A stretch of 64,000 nucleotides of DNA from Clusia tigrina. Lineage: Eukaryota; Arthropoda; Insecta; Diptera; Clusiidae. The translations under genes and the position numbers were made by a program. The stretch lies in contig OV050031.1 in NCBI GenBank assembly GCA_920105625.2, positions 97,717,676 to 97,781,675 on the forward strand. Reading direction: 5' to 3'. This document shows positions 51,055 to 62,364 of this stretch, in pieces (within the stretch, counting starts at the first letter, position 1; each line of letters opens with the position of its first letter). A model generated the notes under the pieces. It had not been told where the DNA came from, did not search any database, and saw only the letters and a list, made by a program, of their open reading frames with translations.

Positions 51055-51193
51055 GCAAACTTTGATAGGTGTAGGACGTACCGTATAGAAGTTAGGGCCA
51101 TTTGAAGTTTTATCAGTGATTGATTTGGGACTCAAGGGTAGCATAGCTTTGAGCGATAGCTTAAATTGACAAGAGGCTCGAGTACTTTATTGT
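50998..51193. repeat. Canonical 196-bp satellite monomer (reference copy)
   Basis: This copy carries the common base at nearly every variable site, so it serves as a reference. Hand count gives 74 G/C in 196 (about 38%). It has five CpG sites: GACGCT, GACGTA, ACCGTA, GCGAT and TCGAG. It holds one XhoI site (CTCGAG), one ScaI site (AGTACT) and two AGCT tetramers 14 bp apart. A short perfect dyad, ACAA-GCAT-TTGT, lies about 41-52 bases in. No CENP-B-box-like motif is visible. The main variable sites used to define monomer classes are base 22 (G/T), 28 (C/G), 45 (G/A), 51 (G/A), 60 (A/T), 65 (T/C), 77 (G/C) and 89 (T/C). The length is near a nucleosome repeat, which is suggestive only. Confidence 0.9.
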
Positions 51194-51762
51194 TACAAAA
51201 TTTCAAGGTTTTATGACGCTCCAGTAAACAGTCACAAGCATTTGTATGTTGCAAACTTTGATAGGTGTAGGACGTACCGTACAGAAGTTAGGGCCATTTG
51301 AAGTTTTATCAGTGATTGATTTGGGACTCAAGGGTAGCATAGCTTTGAGCGATAGCTTAAATTGACAAGCGGCTCGAGTACTTTATTATTACAAAATTTC
51401 AATGTTTTATGACGCGCCAGTGAAAAGTTACAAGCATTTGTATGTTGCATACTTTGATAGGTGTAGGACGTACCGTACAGAAGTTAGGGCCATTTGAAGT
51501 TTTATCAGTGTTTGATTTGGGTCTCAAAGGTAGCATAGCTTTGAGCGATAGCTTAAATTGACAAGAGGCTCGAGTACTTTATTGTTACAAAATTTCAAGG
51601 TTTTATGACGCTCCAGTGAAAAGTTACAAGCATTTGTATGTTGCAAACTTTGATAGGTGTAGGACGTACCGTATAGAAGTTAGGGCCATTTGAAGTTTTA
51701 TCAGTGATTGATTTGGGACTCAAGGGTAGCATAGCTTTGAGCGATAGCTTAAATTGACAAGA
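51055..51762. repeat. 3-monomer tandem duplication M, copy 2 plus overhang
   Basis: This repeats 50467-51174 at 588 bp: GTAAACAGTCACAAG near 51224, GACGCGCCAGTG near 51411 and GGGTCTCAAAGG near 51520. The first mismatch I see is GAGACTCGAG against GAGGCTCGAG near 51762. It is the least diverged duplication in the window. Confidence 0.9.
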
Positions 51763-54280
51763 GACTCGAGTACTTTATTGTTACAAAATTTCAAGGTTTT
51801 ATGACGCTCCAGTGAAAAGTTACAAGCATTTGTATGTTGCAAACTTTGATAGGTGTAGGACGTACCGTACAGAATTTAGGGCCATTTGAAGTTTTATCAG
51901 TGATTGATTTGGGACTCAAGGGTAGAATAGCTTTGAGCGATAGCTTAAATTGACAAGAGGCTCGAGTGCTTTATTGTTACAAAATTTCAAGGTTTTATGA
52001 CGCTCCAGTAAAAAGTTACAAGCATTTATATGTTGCAAACTTTGATAGGTGTAGGATGTACCGTACAGAATTTAGGGACATTTGAAGTTTTATCAGTGTT
52101 TGATTTGGGACTTAATTGTAGCATAGCTTTGAGCAATAGCTTAAATTGACAAGAGGCTCGAGTACTTTATTGTTACAAAATTTCAAGGTTTTATTACGTT
52201 CCAGTAAATAGTTACAAGCATTTATATGTTGCAAACTTTGATAGGTGTAGGACGTACCGTATAGAATTTAGGGCCATTTGAAGTTTTATCAGTGTTTTTT
52301 TCGGGACTTAAGGGTAGCATAGCTTTGAGCGATAGCTTAAATTGACAAGAGGCTCGAGTACTTTATTGTTACAAAATTTCAAGATTTTATAACGCTCCAG
52401 TGAAAATTTACAAGCATTTGTATGTTGCAAACTTTGATAGGTGTAGGACGTACCGTATAGAAGTTAGGGCCATTTTAAGTTTTATCAGTGATTGATTTGG
52501 GACTCAAGGGTAGCATAGCTTTGAGCGATAGCTTAAATTGACAAGAGACTCGAGTACTTTATTGTTACAAAATTTCAAGGTTTTATTACGCTCCAGTAAA
52601 AAGTTACAAACATTTGTATGTTGCTAACTTTGATAAGTGTAGGACGTACCGTATAGAAGTTAGGGCCATTTGAAGTTTTATCAGTGATTGATTTGGGACT
52701 CAAGGGTAGCATAGCTTTGAGCGATAGCTTAAATTGACAAGAGGCTCGAGTACTTTATTGTTACAAAATTTTAAGGTTTTATGACGCTCCAGTAAAAAGT
52801 TACAAGCATTTGTATGTTGCAAACTTTGATAGGTGTAGGACGTACCGTACAGAAGTTAGGGCCATTTGAAGCTTTATCAGTGATTGATTTGGGACTCAAG
52901 GGTAGCATAGCTTTGAGCGATGGCTTAAATTGACAAGAGGCTCGAGTACTTTATTGTTACAAAATATCAAGATTTTATGACGCTCCAGTGAAAAGTTACA
53001 AGCATTTGTATGTTGCAAACTTTGATAGGTGTAGGACGTACCGTATAGAAGTTAGGGCCATTTGAAGTTTTATCAGTGATTGATTTGGGACTCAAGGGTA
53101 GAATAGCTTTGAGCGATAGCTTAAATTGACAAGAGGCTCGAGTGCTTTATTGTTACAAAATTTCAAGCTTTTATGACGCTCCAGTAAAAAGTTACAAGCA
53201 TTTATATGTTGCAAACTTTGATAGGTGTAGGAAGTACCGTACAGAATTTAGGGACATTTGAAGTTTTATCAGTGTTTGATTTGGGACTTAATTGTAGCAT
53301 AGCTTTGAGCAATAGCTTAAATTGACAAGAGGCTCGAGTACTTTATTGTTACAAAATTTCAAGGTTTTATTACGCTCCAGTAAAAAGTTACAAGCATTTA
53401 TATGTTGCAAACTTTGATAGGTGTAGGACGTACCGTACAGAAGTTAGGGCCATTTGAAGTTTTATCAGTGTTTGATTTGGGTCTCAAGGGTAGCATAGCT
53501 TTGAGCGATAGCTTAAATTGACAAGAGGCTCGAGTACTTTATTGTTACAAAATTTCAAGGTTTTATGACGCTCCAGTGAAAAGTTACAAGCATTTGTATG
53601 TTGCAAACTTTGATAGGTGTAGGACGTACCGTATAGAAGTTAGGGCCATTTGAAGTTTTATCAGTGATTGATTTGGGACTCAAGGGTAGCATAGCTTTGT
53701 GCGATAGCTTAAATTGACAAGAGACTCGAGTACTTTATTGTTACAAAATTTCAAGGTTTTATGACGCTCCAGTGAAAAGTTACAAGCAATTGTATGTTGC
53801 AAACTTTGATAGGTGTAGGACGTACCGTATAGAAATTAGGGCCATTTGAAGTTTTATCAGTGATTGATTTGGGACTCAAGGGTAGAATAGCTTTGAGCGA
53901 TAGCTTAAATTGACAAGAGGCTCGAGTGCTTTATTGTTACAAAATTTCAAGGTTTTATGACGCTCCAGTAAAAAGTTACATGCATTTATATGTTGCAAAC
54001 TTTGATAGGTGTAGGACGTACCGTACAGAATTTAGGGGCCATTTGAAGTTTTATCAGTGTTTGATTTGGGACTTAATTGTAGCATAGCTTTGAGCGATAG
54101 CTTAAATTGACAAGAGGCTCGAGTACTTTATTGTTACAAAATTTCAAGGTTTTATTACGTTCCAGTAAATAGTTACAAGCATTTATATGTTGCAAACTTT
54201 GATAGGTGCAGGACGTACCGTATATAAGTTAGGGCCATTTTAAGTTTTATCAGTGATTGATTTGGGACTCAAGGGTAGCA
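51763..54280. repeat. Interleaved 6- and 10-monomer duplications
   Basis: The segment at 51.90-52.19 kb recurs at 53.08-53.36 kb (shift 1176 bp), sharing GGGTAGAATAGC, GAATTTAGGGACATTTG and GACTTAATTG. The segment at 51.76-52.23 kb recurs at 53.72-54.19 kb (shift 1960, then 1961 after one G gained in TTTAGGGGCC near 54032), sharing GAGACTCGAG and ATTACGTTCCAGTAAATAG. Private oddities are GTGTTTTTTTCGGG (near 52290) and CAAAATATCAAG (near 52970). Confidence 0.8.
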
Positions 54281-56880
54281 TAGCTTGAGCGATAGCTTAA
54301 ATTGACAAGAGGCTCGAGTACTTTATTGTTACAAAATTTCAAGGTTTTATTACGCTCCAGTAAAAAGTTACAAACATTTGTATGTTGCTAACTTTGATAG
54401 GTGTAGGACGTACCGTATAGAAGTTAGGGCCATTTGAAGTTTTATCAGTGATTGATTTGGGACTCAAGGGTAGCATAGCTTTGAGCGATAGCTTAAATTG
54501 GCAAGAGGCTCGAGTACTTTATTGTTACAAATTTCAAGGTTTTATGACGCTCCAGTAAAAAGTTACAAGCATTTGTATGTTGCAAACTTTGATAGGTGTA
54601 GGACGTACCGTACAGAAGTTAGGGCCATTTGAAGTTTTATCAGTGATTGATTTGGGACTCAAATGTAGCATAGCTTTGAGCGATAGCTTAAATTGACAAG
54701 AGGCTCGAGTACTTTATTGTTACAAAATTTCAAGGTTTTATGACGCTCCAGTGAAAAGTTACAAGCATTTGTATGTTGCAAACTTTGATAGGTGTAGGAC
54801 GTACCGTATAGAAGTTAGGGCCATTTGAAGTTTTATCAGTGATTGATTTGGGACTCAAGGGTAGCATAGCTTTGTGCGATAGCTTAAATTGACAAGAGAC
54901 TCGAATACTTTATTGTTACAAAATTTCAAGGTTTTATGACGCTCCAGTGAAAAGTTACAAGCATTTGTATGTTGCAAACTTTGATAGGTGTAGGACGTAC
55001 CGTATAGAAGTTAGGGCCATTTGAAGTTTTATCAGTGATTGATTTGGGACTCAAGGGTAGCATAGCTTTGAGCGATAGCTTAAATTGACAACAGGCTCGA
55101 GTACTTTATTGTTACAAAATTTCAAGGTTTTATGACGCTCCAGTAAAAAGTTACAAGCATTTGTATGTTGCAAACTTTGATAGGTGTAGGACGTACCGTA
55201 TAGAAGTTAGGGCCATTTGAAGTTTTATCAGTGTTTGATTCGGGACTCAAGGGTAGCATAGCTTTGAGCGATAGCTTAAATTGACAAGAGGCTCGAGTAC
55301 TTTATTGTTACAAAATTTCAAGGTCTTATGACGCTCCAGTAAAAAGTTACAAGCATTTGTATGTTGCAAACTTTGATAGGTGTAGGACGTACTGTATAGA
55401 AGTTAGGGCCATTTGAAGTTTTACCAGTGTTTTATTTGGGATTCAAGGTTAGCATAGCTTTGAGCGATAGCTTAAATTGACAAGAGGCTCGAGTACTTTA
55501 CTGTTACAAAATTTCAAGGTTTTATGACGCTCCAGTGAAAAGTTACCAGCATTTGTATGTTGCAAACTTTGATAGGTGTAGGACGTACCGTATAGAATTT
55601 AGGGCCATTTGAAGTTTTATCAGTGTTTTATTTGGGATTCAAGGGTAGCATAGCTTTGAGCGATAGCTTAAATTTACAAGCGGCTCGAGTAGTTTATTGT
55701 TACAAAATTTCAATGTTTTATGACGCTCCAATAAAAAGTTACAAGCATTTGTATGTTGCAAACTTTGATAGGTGTAGGACGTACCGTATAGAAGTTAGGG
55801 CCATTTGAAGTTTTATCAGTGTTTGATTCGGGACTCAAGGGTAGCATAGCTTTGAGCGATAGCTTAAATTGACAAGCTGCTCGAGTACTTTATTGTTACA
55901 AAATTTCAAGGTTTTATGACGCTCCAGTAAATAGTTACAAGCATTTGTATGTTGCAAACTTTGATAGGTGTGGGACGTACCGTATAGAAGTTAGGACCAT
56001 TTGAAGTTTTATCAGTGATTGATTTGGGACTCAAGGGTAGCATAGCTTTGAGCGATAGCTTAAATTGACAAGAGGCTCGAGTACTTTCTTGTTACAAAAT
56101 TTCAAGGTTTATGACGCTCCAGTAAATAGTTACAAGCAGTTGTATGTTGCAAACTTTGATAGGTGTAGGACGTACCGTATAGAAGTTAGAGCCATTTGAA
56201 GTTTTATCAGCGTTTAATTTGGCACTTAAGGGTAGCATAGCTTAAATTGACAAGAGGCTCGAGTACTTTATTGTTACAAAATTTCAAGGTTTTATTACGC
56301 TCTAGTAAAAAGTTACAAGTATTTGTATGTTGCAAACTTTGATAGGTGTAGGACGTACCGTATAGAAGTTAGGGCCATTTGAAGTTTATCAGTGTTTGAT
56401 TTGGGATTCAAGGGTAGCATAGCTTTGAGCGATAGCTTAAATTGACAAGCGGCTCGAGTACTTTATTGTTACAAAGTTTCAATGTTTTATGACGCTCCAG
56501 TACAAAGTTACAAGCATTTGTATGTTGCAAACTTTGATAGGTGTAGGACGTACCGTATAGAAGTTAGGGCCATTTGAAGTTTTATCAGTGTTTGATTTGG
56601 GACTCAAGGGTAGCATAGCTTTGAGCGATAGCTTAAATTGACAAGAGGCTCGAGTACTTTATTGTTACAAAATTTCAAGGTTTTATGACGCTCCATTGAA
56701 AAGTTACAAGCATTTATATGTTGCAAACTTTGATAGGTGTAGGACGTACCGTACAGAATTTAGGGCCATTTGAAGTTTTATCAGTGTTTGATTTGGGACT
56801 TAATTGTAGCATAGCTTTGAGCGATAGCTTAAATTGACAAGAGGCTCGAGTACTTTATTGTTACAAAATTTCAAGGTTTT
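54281..56880. repeat. Mixed monomers with several 1-base indels
   Basis: Standard monomers occur with one-base losses at CATAGCTTGAGCG (near 54281), TTACAAATTTCAAG (near 54528), CAAGGTTTATGACG (near 56103) and GAAGTTTATCAG (near 56381), plus the 182-bp monomer described separately. TTGATTCGGGACTC recurs near 55228 and 55823. A 61-codon open frame at 55623-55808 depends on AATTTACAAG and is not a gene. Confidence 0.82.
56093..56274. repeat. 182-bp monomer with a 13-base deletion
   Basis: GGGTAGCATAGCTTAAATTG lacks the 13 bases that normally lie between two TAGCTT repeats. One TAGCTT was kept, as expected from slippage or single-strand annealing. A further base is lost in CAAGGTTTATGACG. It shares CAGCGTTTAATTTGGCAC with the monomer at 60194-60376. 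Confidence 0.93.
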
Positions 56881-57860
56881 ATTACGTTCCAGTAAATAGT
56901 TACAAGCATTTATATGTTGCAAACTTTGATAGGTGTAGGACGTACCGTATAGAAGTTAGGGCCATTTTAAGTTTTATCAGTGATTGATTTGGGACTCAAA
57001 GGTAGCATAGCTTTGAGCGATAGCTTAAATTGACAAGAGGCTCGAGTACTTTATTGTTACAAAATTTCAAGGTTTTATTACGCTCCAGTAAAAAGTTACA
57101 AACATTTGTATGTTGCTAACTTTGATAGGTGTAGGACGTACCGTATAGAAGTTAGGGCCATTTGAAGTTTTATCAGTGATTGATTTGGGACTCAAGGGTA
57201 GCATAGCTTTGAGCGATAGCTTAAATTGACAAGAGGCTCGAGTACTTTATTGTTACAAAATTTCAAGGTTTTATGACGCTCCAGTGAAAAGTTACAAGCA
57301 TTTGTATGTTGCAAACTTTGATAGGTGTAGGACGTACCGTATAGAAGTAAGGGCAATTTGAAGTTTTATCAGTGATTGATTTGGGACTCAAGGGTAGCAT
57401 AGCTTTGAGCGATAGCTTAAATTGACAAGAGGCTCGAGTACTTTATTGTTACAAAATTTCAAGGTTTTATGACGCTCCAGTAAAAAGTTACAAGCATTTG
57501 TATGTTGCAAACTTTGATAGGTGTAGGACGTACCGTATAGAAGTAGGGGCCATTTGAAGTTTTATCAGTGATTGATTTGGGACTCAAGGGTAGCATAGCT
57601 TTGTGCGATAGCTTAAATTGACAAGAGACTCGAGTACTTTATTGTTACAAAATTTCAAGGTTTTATGACGCTCCAGTAAAAAGTTACAAGCATTTATATG
57701 TTGCAAACTTTGATAGGTGTAGGACGTACCGTACAGAATTTAGGGCCATTTGAAGTTTTATCAGTGTTTTATTTGGGACTTAATTGTAGCATAGCTTTGA
57801 GCGATAGCTTAAATTGACAAGAGGCTCGAGTACTTTATTGTTACAAAATTTCAAGGTTTT
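56881..57860. repeat. 5-monomer duplication P, copy 1
   Basis: The ATTACGTTCCAGTAAATAG monomer at 56881 recurs at 57861 (980 bp). It is followed both times by a CCATTTTAAG monomer, then by TTATTACG/ACAAAC/GCTAAC. Its left part (56.79-57.23 kb) also repeats 54.06-54.50 kb at 2727 bp, 14 monomers less the 17 bases lost in between. Confidence 0.8.
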
Positions 57861-58560
57861 ATTACGTTCCAGTAAATAGTTACAAGCATTTATATGTTGC
57901 AAACTTTGATAGGTGTAGGACGTACCGTATAGAAGTTAGGGCCATTTTAAGTTTTATCAGTGATTAATTTGGGACTCAAGGGTAGCATAGCTTTGAGCGA
58001 TAGCTTAAATTGACAAGAGGCTCGATTACTTTATTTTTACAAAATTTCAATGTTTTATTACGCTCCAGTAAAAAGTTACAAACATTTGTATGTTGCTAAC
58101 TTTGATAGGTGTAGGACGTACCGTATAGAAGTTAGGGCCATTTGAAGTTTTATCAGTGATTGATTTGGGACTCAAGGGTAGCATAGCTTTGAGCGATAGC
58201 TTAAATTGACAAGAGGCTCGAGTACTTTATTGTTACAAAATTTCAAGGTTTTATGACGCTCCAGTAAAAAGTTACTAGCATTTGTATGTTGCAAACTTTG
58301 ATAGGTGTAGGACGTACCGTACAGAAGTTAGGGCCATTTGAAGTTTTATCAGTGATTGATTTGGGACTCAAGGGTAGCATAGCTTTGAGCGATAGCTTAA
58401 ATTGACAAGAGGCTCGAGTACTTTATTGTTACAAAATTTCAAGGTTTTATGACGCTCCTGTGAAAAGTTACAAGCATTTGTATGTTGCAAACTTTGATAG
58501 GTGTAGGACGTACCGTATAGAAGTTACGGCAATTTGAAGTTTTATCAGTGATTGATTTGG
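57395..58560. repeat. 16-monomer shift duplication Q, copy 1
   Basis: This recurs at 60518-61683 (3123 bp, 16 x 196 minus the 13-base deletion). Markers are GAAGTAGGGGCC (near 57541), GCTTTGTGCGATAG, GTGTTTTATTTGGGACTTAA, ATTACGTTCC, GTGATTAATTTGGG, CTCGATTACTTTATTTTTAC (near 58022) and GTTACGGCAATTTG (58523). One monomer differs in class between copies (CATTTATATG with CAGAATTT here). Confidence 0.84.
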
Positions 58561-58849
58561 GACTCAAGGGTAGCATAGCTTTGAGCGATAGCTTAAATTG
58601 ACAAGAGACTCGAGTACTTTATTGTTACAAAATTTCAAGGTTTTATGACGCTCCAGTGAAAAGTTACAAGCATTTATATGTTGCAAACTTTGATAGGTGT
58701 AGGACGTACCGTATAGAAGTTAGGGCCATTTGAAGTTTTATCAGTGATTGATTTGGGACTCAAGGGTAGAATAGCTTTGAGCGATAGCTTAAATTGACAA
58801 GAGGCTCGAGTGCTTTATTGTTACAAAATTTCAAGGTTTTATGACGCCC

Positions 58850-60200
58850 CCGTAAAAAGTTACAAGCATTTATATGTTGCAAACTTTGATAGGTGTAGGA
58901 CGTACCGTACAGAATTTAGGGCCATTTGAAGTTTTATCAGTGTTTGATTTGGGACTTAATTGTAGCATAGCTTTGAGCAATAGCTTAAATTGACAAGAGG
59001 CTCGAGTACTTTATTGTTACAAAATTTCAAGGTTTTATTACGCTCCAGTAAAAAGTTACAAGCATTTATATGTTGCAAACTTTGATAGGTGTAGGACGTA
59101 CCGTACAGAATTTAGGGCCATTTGAAGTTTTATCAGTGTTTGATTCGGGACTTAAGGGTAGCATAGCTTTGAGCGATAGCTTAAATTGACAAGAGGCTCG
59201 AGTATTTTATTGTTACAAAATTTCAAGGTTTTATGACGCTCCAGTAAAAAGTTACAAGCATTTATATGTTGCAAACTTTGATAGGTGTAGGACGTACCGT
59301 ACAGAATTTAGGGCCATTTGAAGTTTTAACAGTGTTTGATTCGCGACTTAAGGGTAGCATAGCTTTGAGCGATAGCTTAAATTGACAAGAAGCTCGAGTA
59401 TTTTATTGTTACAAAATTTCAAGGTTTTATGACGCTCCAGTGAAAAGTTACAAGCATTTGTATGTTGCAAACTTTGATAGGTGTAGGACGTACCGTATAG
59501 AAGTTAGGGCCATTTGAAGTTTTATCAGTGATTGATTTGGGATTCAAGGGTAGCATAGCTTTGAGCGTTAGCTTAAATTGACAAGAGGCTCGAGTGCTTT
59601 ATTGTAACAAAATTTCAAGGTTTTATGACGCTCCAGTGAAAAGTTACAAGCATTTGTATGTTGAAAACTTTTATAGGTGTAGGTCGTACCGTATAGAATT
59701 TAGGGCCATTTGAAGTTTTATCAGTGTTTGATTTATGACTTAAGGGTAGCATAGCTTTGAGCAATAGCTTAAGTTGACAAGAGGCTCGAGTACTTTATTG
59801 TTACAAAATTTCAAGGCTTTATGACGCTCCAGTAAAAAGTTACAAGCATTTATATGTTGCAATATTTGATAGGTGTAGGACGTACCGTATAGAACTTAGG
59901 ACCATTTGAAGTTTTATCAGTGTTTGATTTGGGACTTAAGGGTAGCATAGCTTTGAGCGATAGCGTAAATTGACAAGAGGCTCGAGTACTTTATTGTTAC
60001 AAAATTTCAAGGTTTTATGACGCTCCAGTAAAAAGTTACAAGCATTTGTATGTTGCAAATTTTGATAGGTTTAGGACGTACCGTATAGAAGTTAGAGCCA
60101 TTTGAAGTTTTATCAGTGTTTTATTTGGGATTCAAGTGTAGCATAGCTTTGAGCGATAGCTTAAATTGACAAGCTGCTCGAGTACTTTATTGTTACAAAA
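58850..60200. repeat. 18/19-monomer shift duplication R, copy 1
   Basis: This recurs at 62365-63911. The shift is 3515 bp, then 3711 bp after copy 2 gains one monomer. Markers are GACTTAATTG, GTTTTAACAGTG with GATTCGCGAC (59323-59346), CAAGAAGCTCGAG, AGCGTTAGC, GTTGAAAACTTTTATAGG (59660), TGCAATATTTG, TAGCGTAAATTG, GATAGGTTTAGG and CAAGCTGCTCG (near 60171). The order AGCGTTAGC, CAAT(C/A)TTTG, GCGTAAATTG, CTGCTCG is that of unit E at 21.2-21.9 kb, so R descends from E. Confidence 0.86.
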
Positions 60201-60376
60201 TTTCAAGGTTTTATGACGCTCCAGTAAAAAGTTACAAGCATTTGTATGTTCCAAACTTTGATAGGTGTAGGACGTACCGTATAGAAGTTAGGGCCATTTG
60301 AAGTTTTATCAGCGTTTAATTTGGCACTTAAGGGTAGCATAGCTTAAATTGACAAGAGGCTCGAGTACTTTATTGT
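60194..60376. repeat. 183-bp monomer with the same 13-base deletion
   Basis: This has the same collapsed CATAGCTTAAATTG junction and the same CAGCGTTTAATTTGGCAC variant as 56093-56274, about 21 monomers downstream. The two are copies of a single event. The extra one-base loss of the first copy is absent here. Confidence 0.93.
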
Positions 60377-60517
60377 TACAAAATTTCAAGGTTTTATGAC
60401 GCTCCTGTGAAAAGTTACAAGCATTTGTATGTTGCAAACTTTGATAGGTGTAGGACGTACCGTATAGAAGTTAGGGCCATTTGAAGTTTTATCAGTGTTT
60501 GATTTGAGTCTCAAGGG

Positions 60518-61683
60518 TAGCATAGCTTTGAGAGATAGCTTAAATTGACAAGAGGCTCGAGTACTTTATTGTTACAAAATTTCAAGGTTTTATGACGCTC
60601 CAGTAAAAAGTTACAAGCATTTGTATGTTGCAAACTTTGATAGGTGTAGGACGTACCGTATAGAAGTAGGGGCCATTTGAAGTTTTATCAGTGATTGATT
60701 TGGGACTCAAGGGTAGCATAGCTTTGTGCGATAGCTTAAATTGACAAGAGACTCGAGTACTTTATTGTTAGAAAATTTCAAGGTTTTATGACGCTCCAGT
60801 GAAAAGTTACAAGCATTTGTATGTTGCAAACTTTGATAGGTGTAGGACGTACCGTATAGAAGTTAGGGCCATTTGAAGTTTTATCAGTGTTTTATTTGGG
60901 ACTTAATTGTAGCATAGCTTTGAGCGATAGCTTAAATTGACAAGAGGCTCGAGTACTTTATTGTTACAAAATTTCAAGGTTTTATTACGTTCCAGTAAAT
61001 AGTTACAAGCATTTATATGTTGCAAACTTTGATAGGTGTAGGACGTACCGTATAAAAGTTAGGGCCATTTTAAGTTTTATCAGTGATTAATTTGGGACTC
61101 AAGGGTAGCATAGCTTTGAGCGATAGCTTAAATTGACAAGAGGCTCGATTACTTTATTTTTACAAAATTTCAATGTTTTATTACGCTCCAGTAAAAAGTT
61201 ACAAACATTTGTATGTTGCTAACTTTGATAGGTGTAGGACGTACCGTATAGAAGTTAGGGCCATTTGAAGTTTTATCAGTGATTGATTTGGGACTCAAGG
61301 GTAGCATAGCTTTGAGCGATAGCTTAAATTGACAAGAGGCTCGAGTACTTTATTGTTACAAAATTTCAAGGCTTTATGACGCTCCAGTAAAAAGTTACAA
61401 GCATTTGTATGTTGCAAATTTTGATAGGTGTAGGACGTACCGTACAGAAGTTAGGGCCATTTGAAGTTTTATCAGTGATTGATTTGGGACTCAAGGGTAG
61501 CATAGCTTTGAGCGATAGCTTAAATTGACAAGAGGCTCGAGTACTTTATTGTTACAAAATTTCAAGGCTTTATGACGCTCCAGTGAAAAGTTGCAAGCAT
61601 TTGTATGTTGCAAACTTTGATAGGTGTAGGACGTACCGTATAGAAGTTACGGCAATTTGAAGTTTTATCAGTGATTGATTTGG
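60518..61683. repeat. 16-monomer shift duplication Q, copy 2
   Basis: This is the partner of 57395-58560, with GAAGTAGGGGCC near 60664, CTCGATTACTTTATTTTTAC near 61145 and GTTACGGCAATTTG near 61646. Its last four monomers are themselves duplicated at 784 bp into 61684-62340. Confidence 0.84.
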
Positions 61684-62340
61684 GACTTAATTGTAGCATA
61701 GCTTTGAGCGATAGCTTAAATTGACAAGAGGCTCGAGTACTTTATTGTTACAAAATTTCAAGGTTTTATTACGTTCCAGTAAATAGTTACAAGCATTTAT
61801 ATGTTGCAAACTTTGATAGGTGTAGGACGTACCGTATTGAAGTTAGGGCCATTTTAAGTTTTATCAGTGATTAATTTGGGACTCAAGGGTAGCATAGCTT
61901 TGAGCGATAGCTTAAATTGACAAGAGGCTCGATTACTTTATTTTTACAAAATTTCAATGTTTTATTACGCTCCAGTAAACAGTTACAAACATTTGTATGT
62001 TGCTAACTTTGATAGGTGTAGGACGTACCGTATAGAAGTTAGGGCCATTTGAAGTTTTATCAGTGATTGATTTGGGACTCAAGGGTAGCATAGCTTTGAG
62101 CGATAGCTTAAATTGACAAGAGGCTCGAGTAATTTATTGTTACAAAATTTCAAGGTTTTATGACGCTCCAGTAAAAAGTTACAAGCATTTGTATGTTGCA
62201 AACTTTGATAGGTGTAGGACGTACCGTACAGAAGTTAGGGCCATTTGAAGTTTTATCAGTGATTGATTTGGGACTCAAGGGTAGCATACCTTTGAGCGAT
62301 AGCTTAAATTGACAAGAGGCTCGAGTACTTTATTGTTACA
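61684..62340. repeat. 4-monomer duplicate of the end of unit Q
   Basis: GACTTAATTG (near 61684), ATTACGTTCC (61768), GTGATTAATTTGGG, CTCGATTACTTTATTTTTAC and the ACAAAC/GCTAAC monomer repeat 60900-61556 at 784 bp. Private changes are GTATTGAAG (near 61837) and GTAAACAGTTAC (near 61975). Confidence 0.82.
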
Positions 62341-62364
62341 AAATTTCAAGGTTTTATGACGCTC

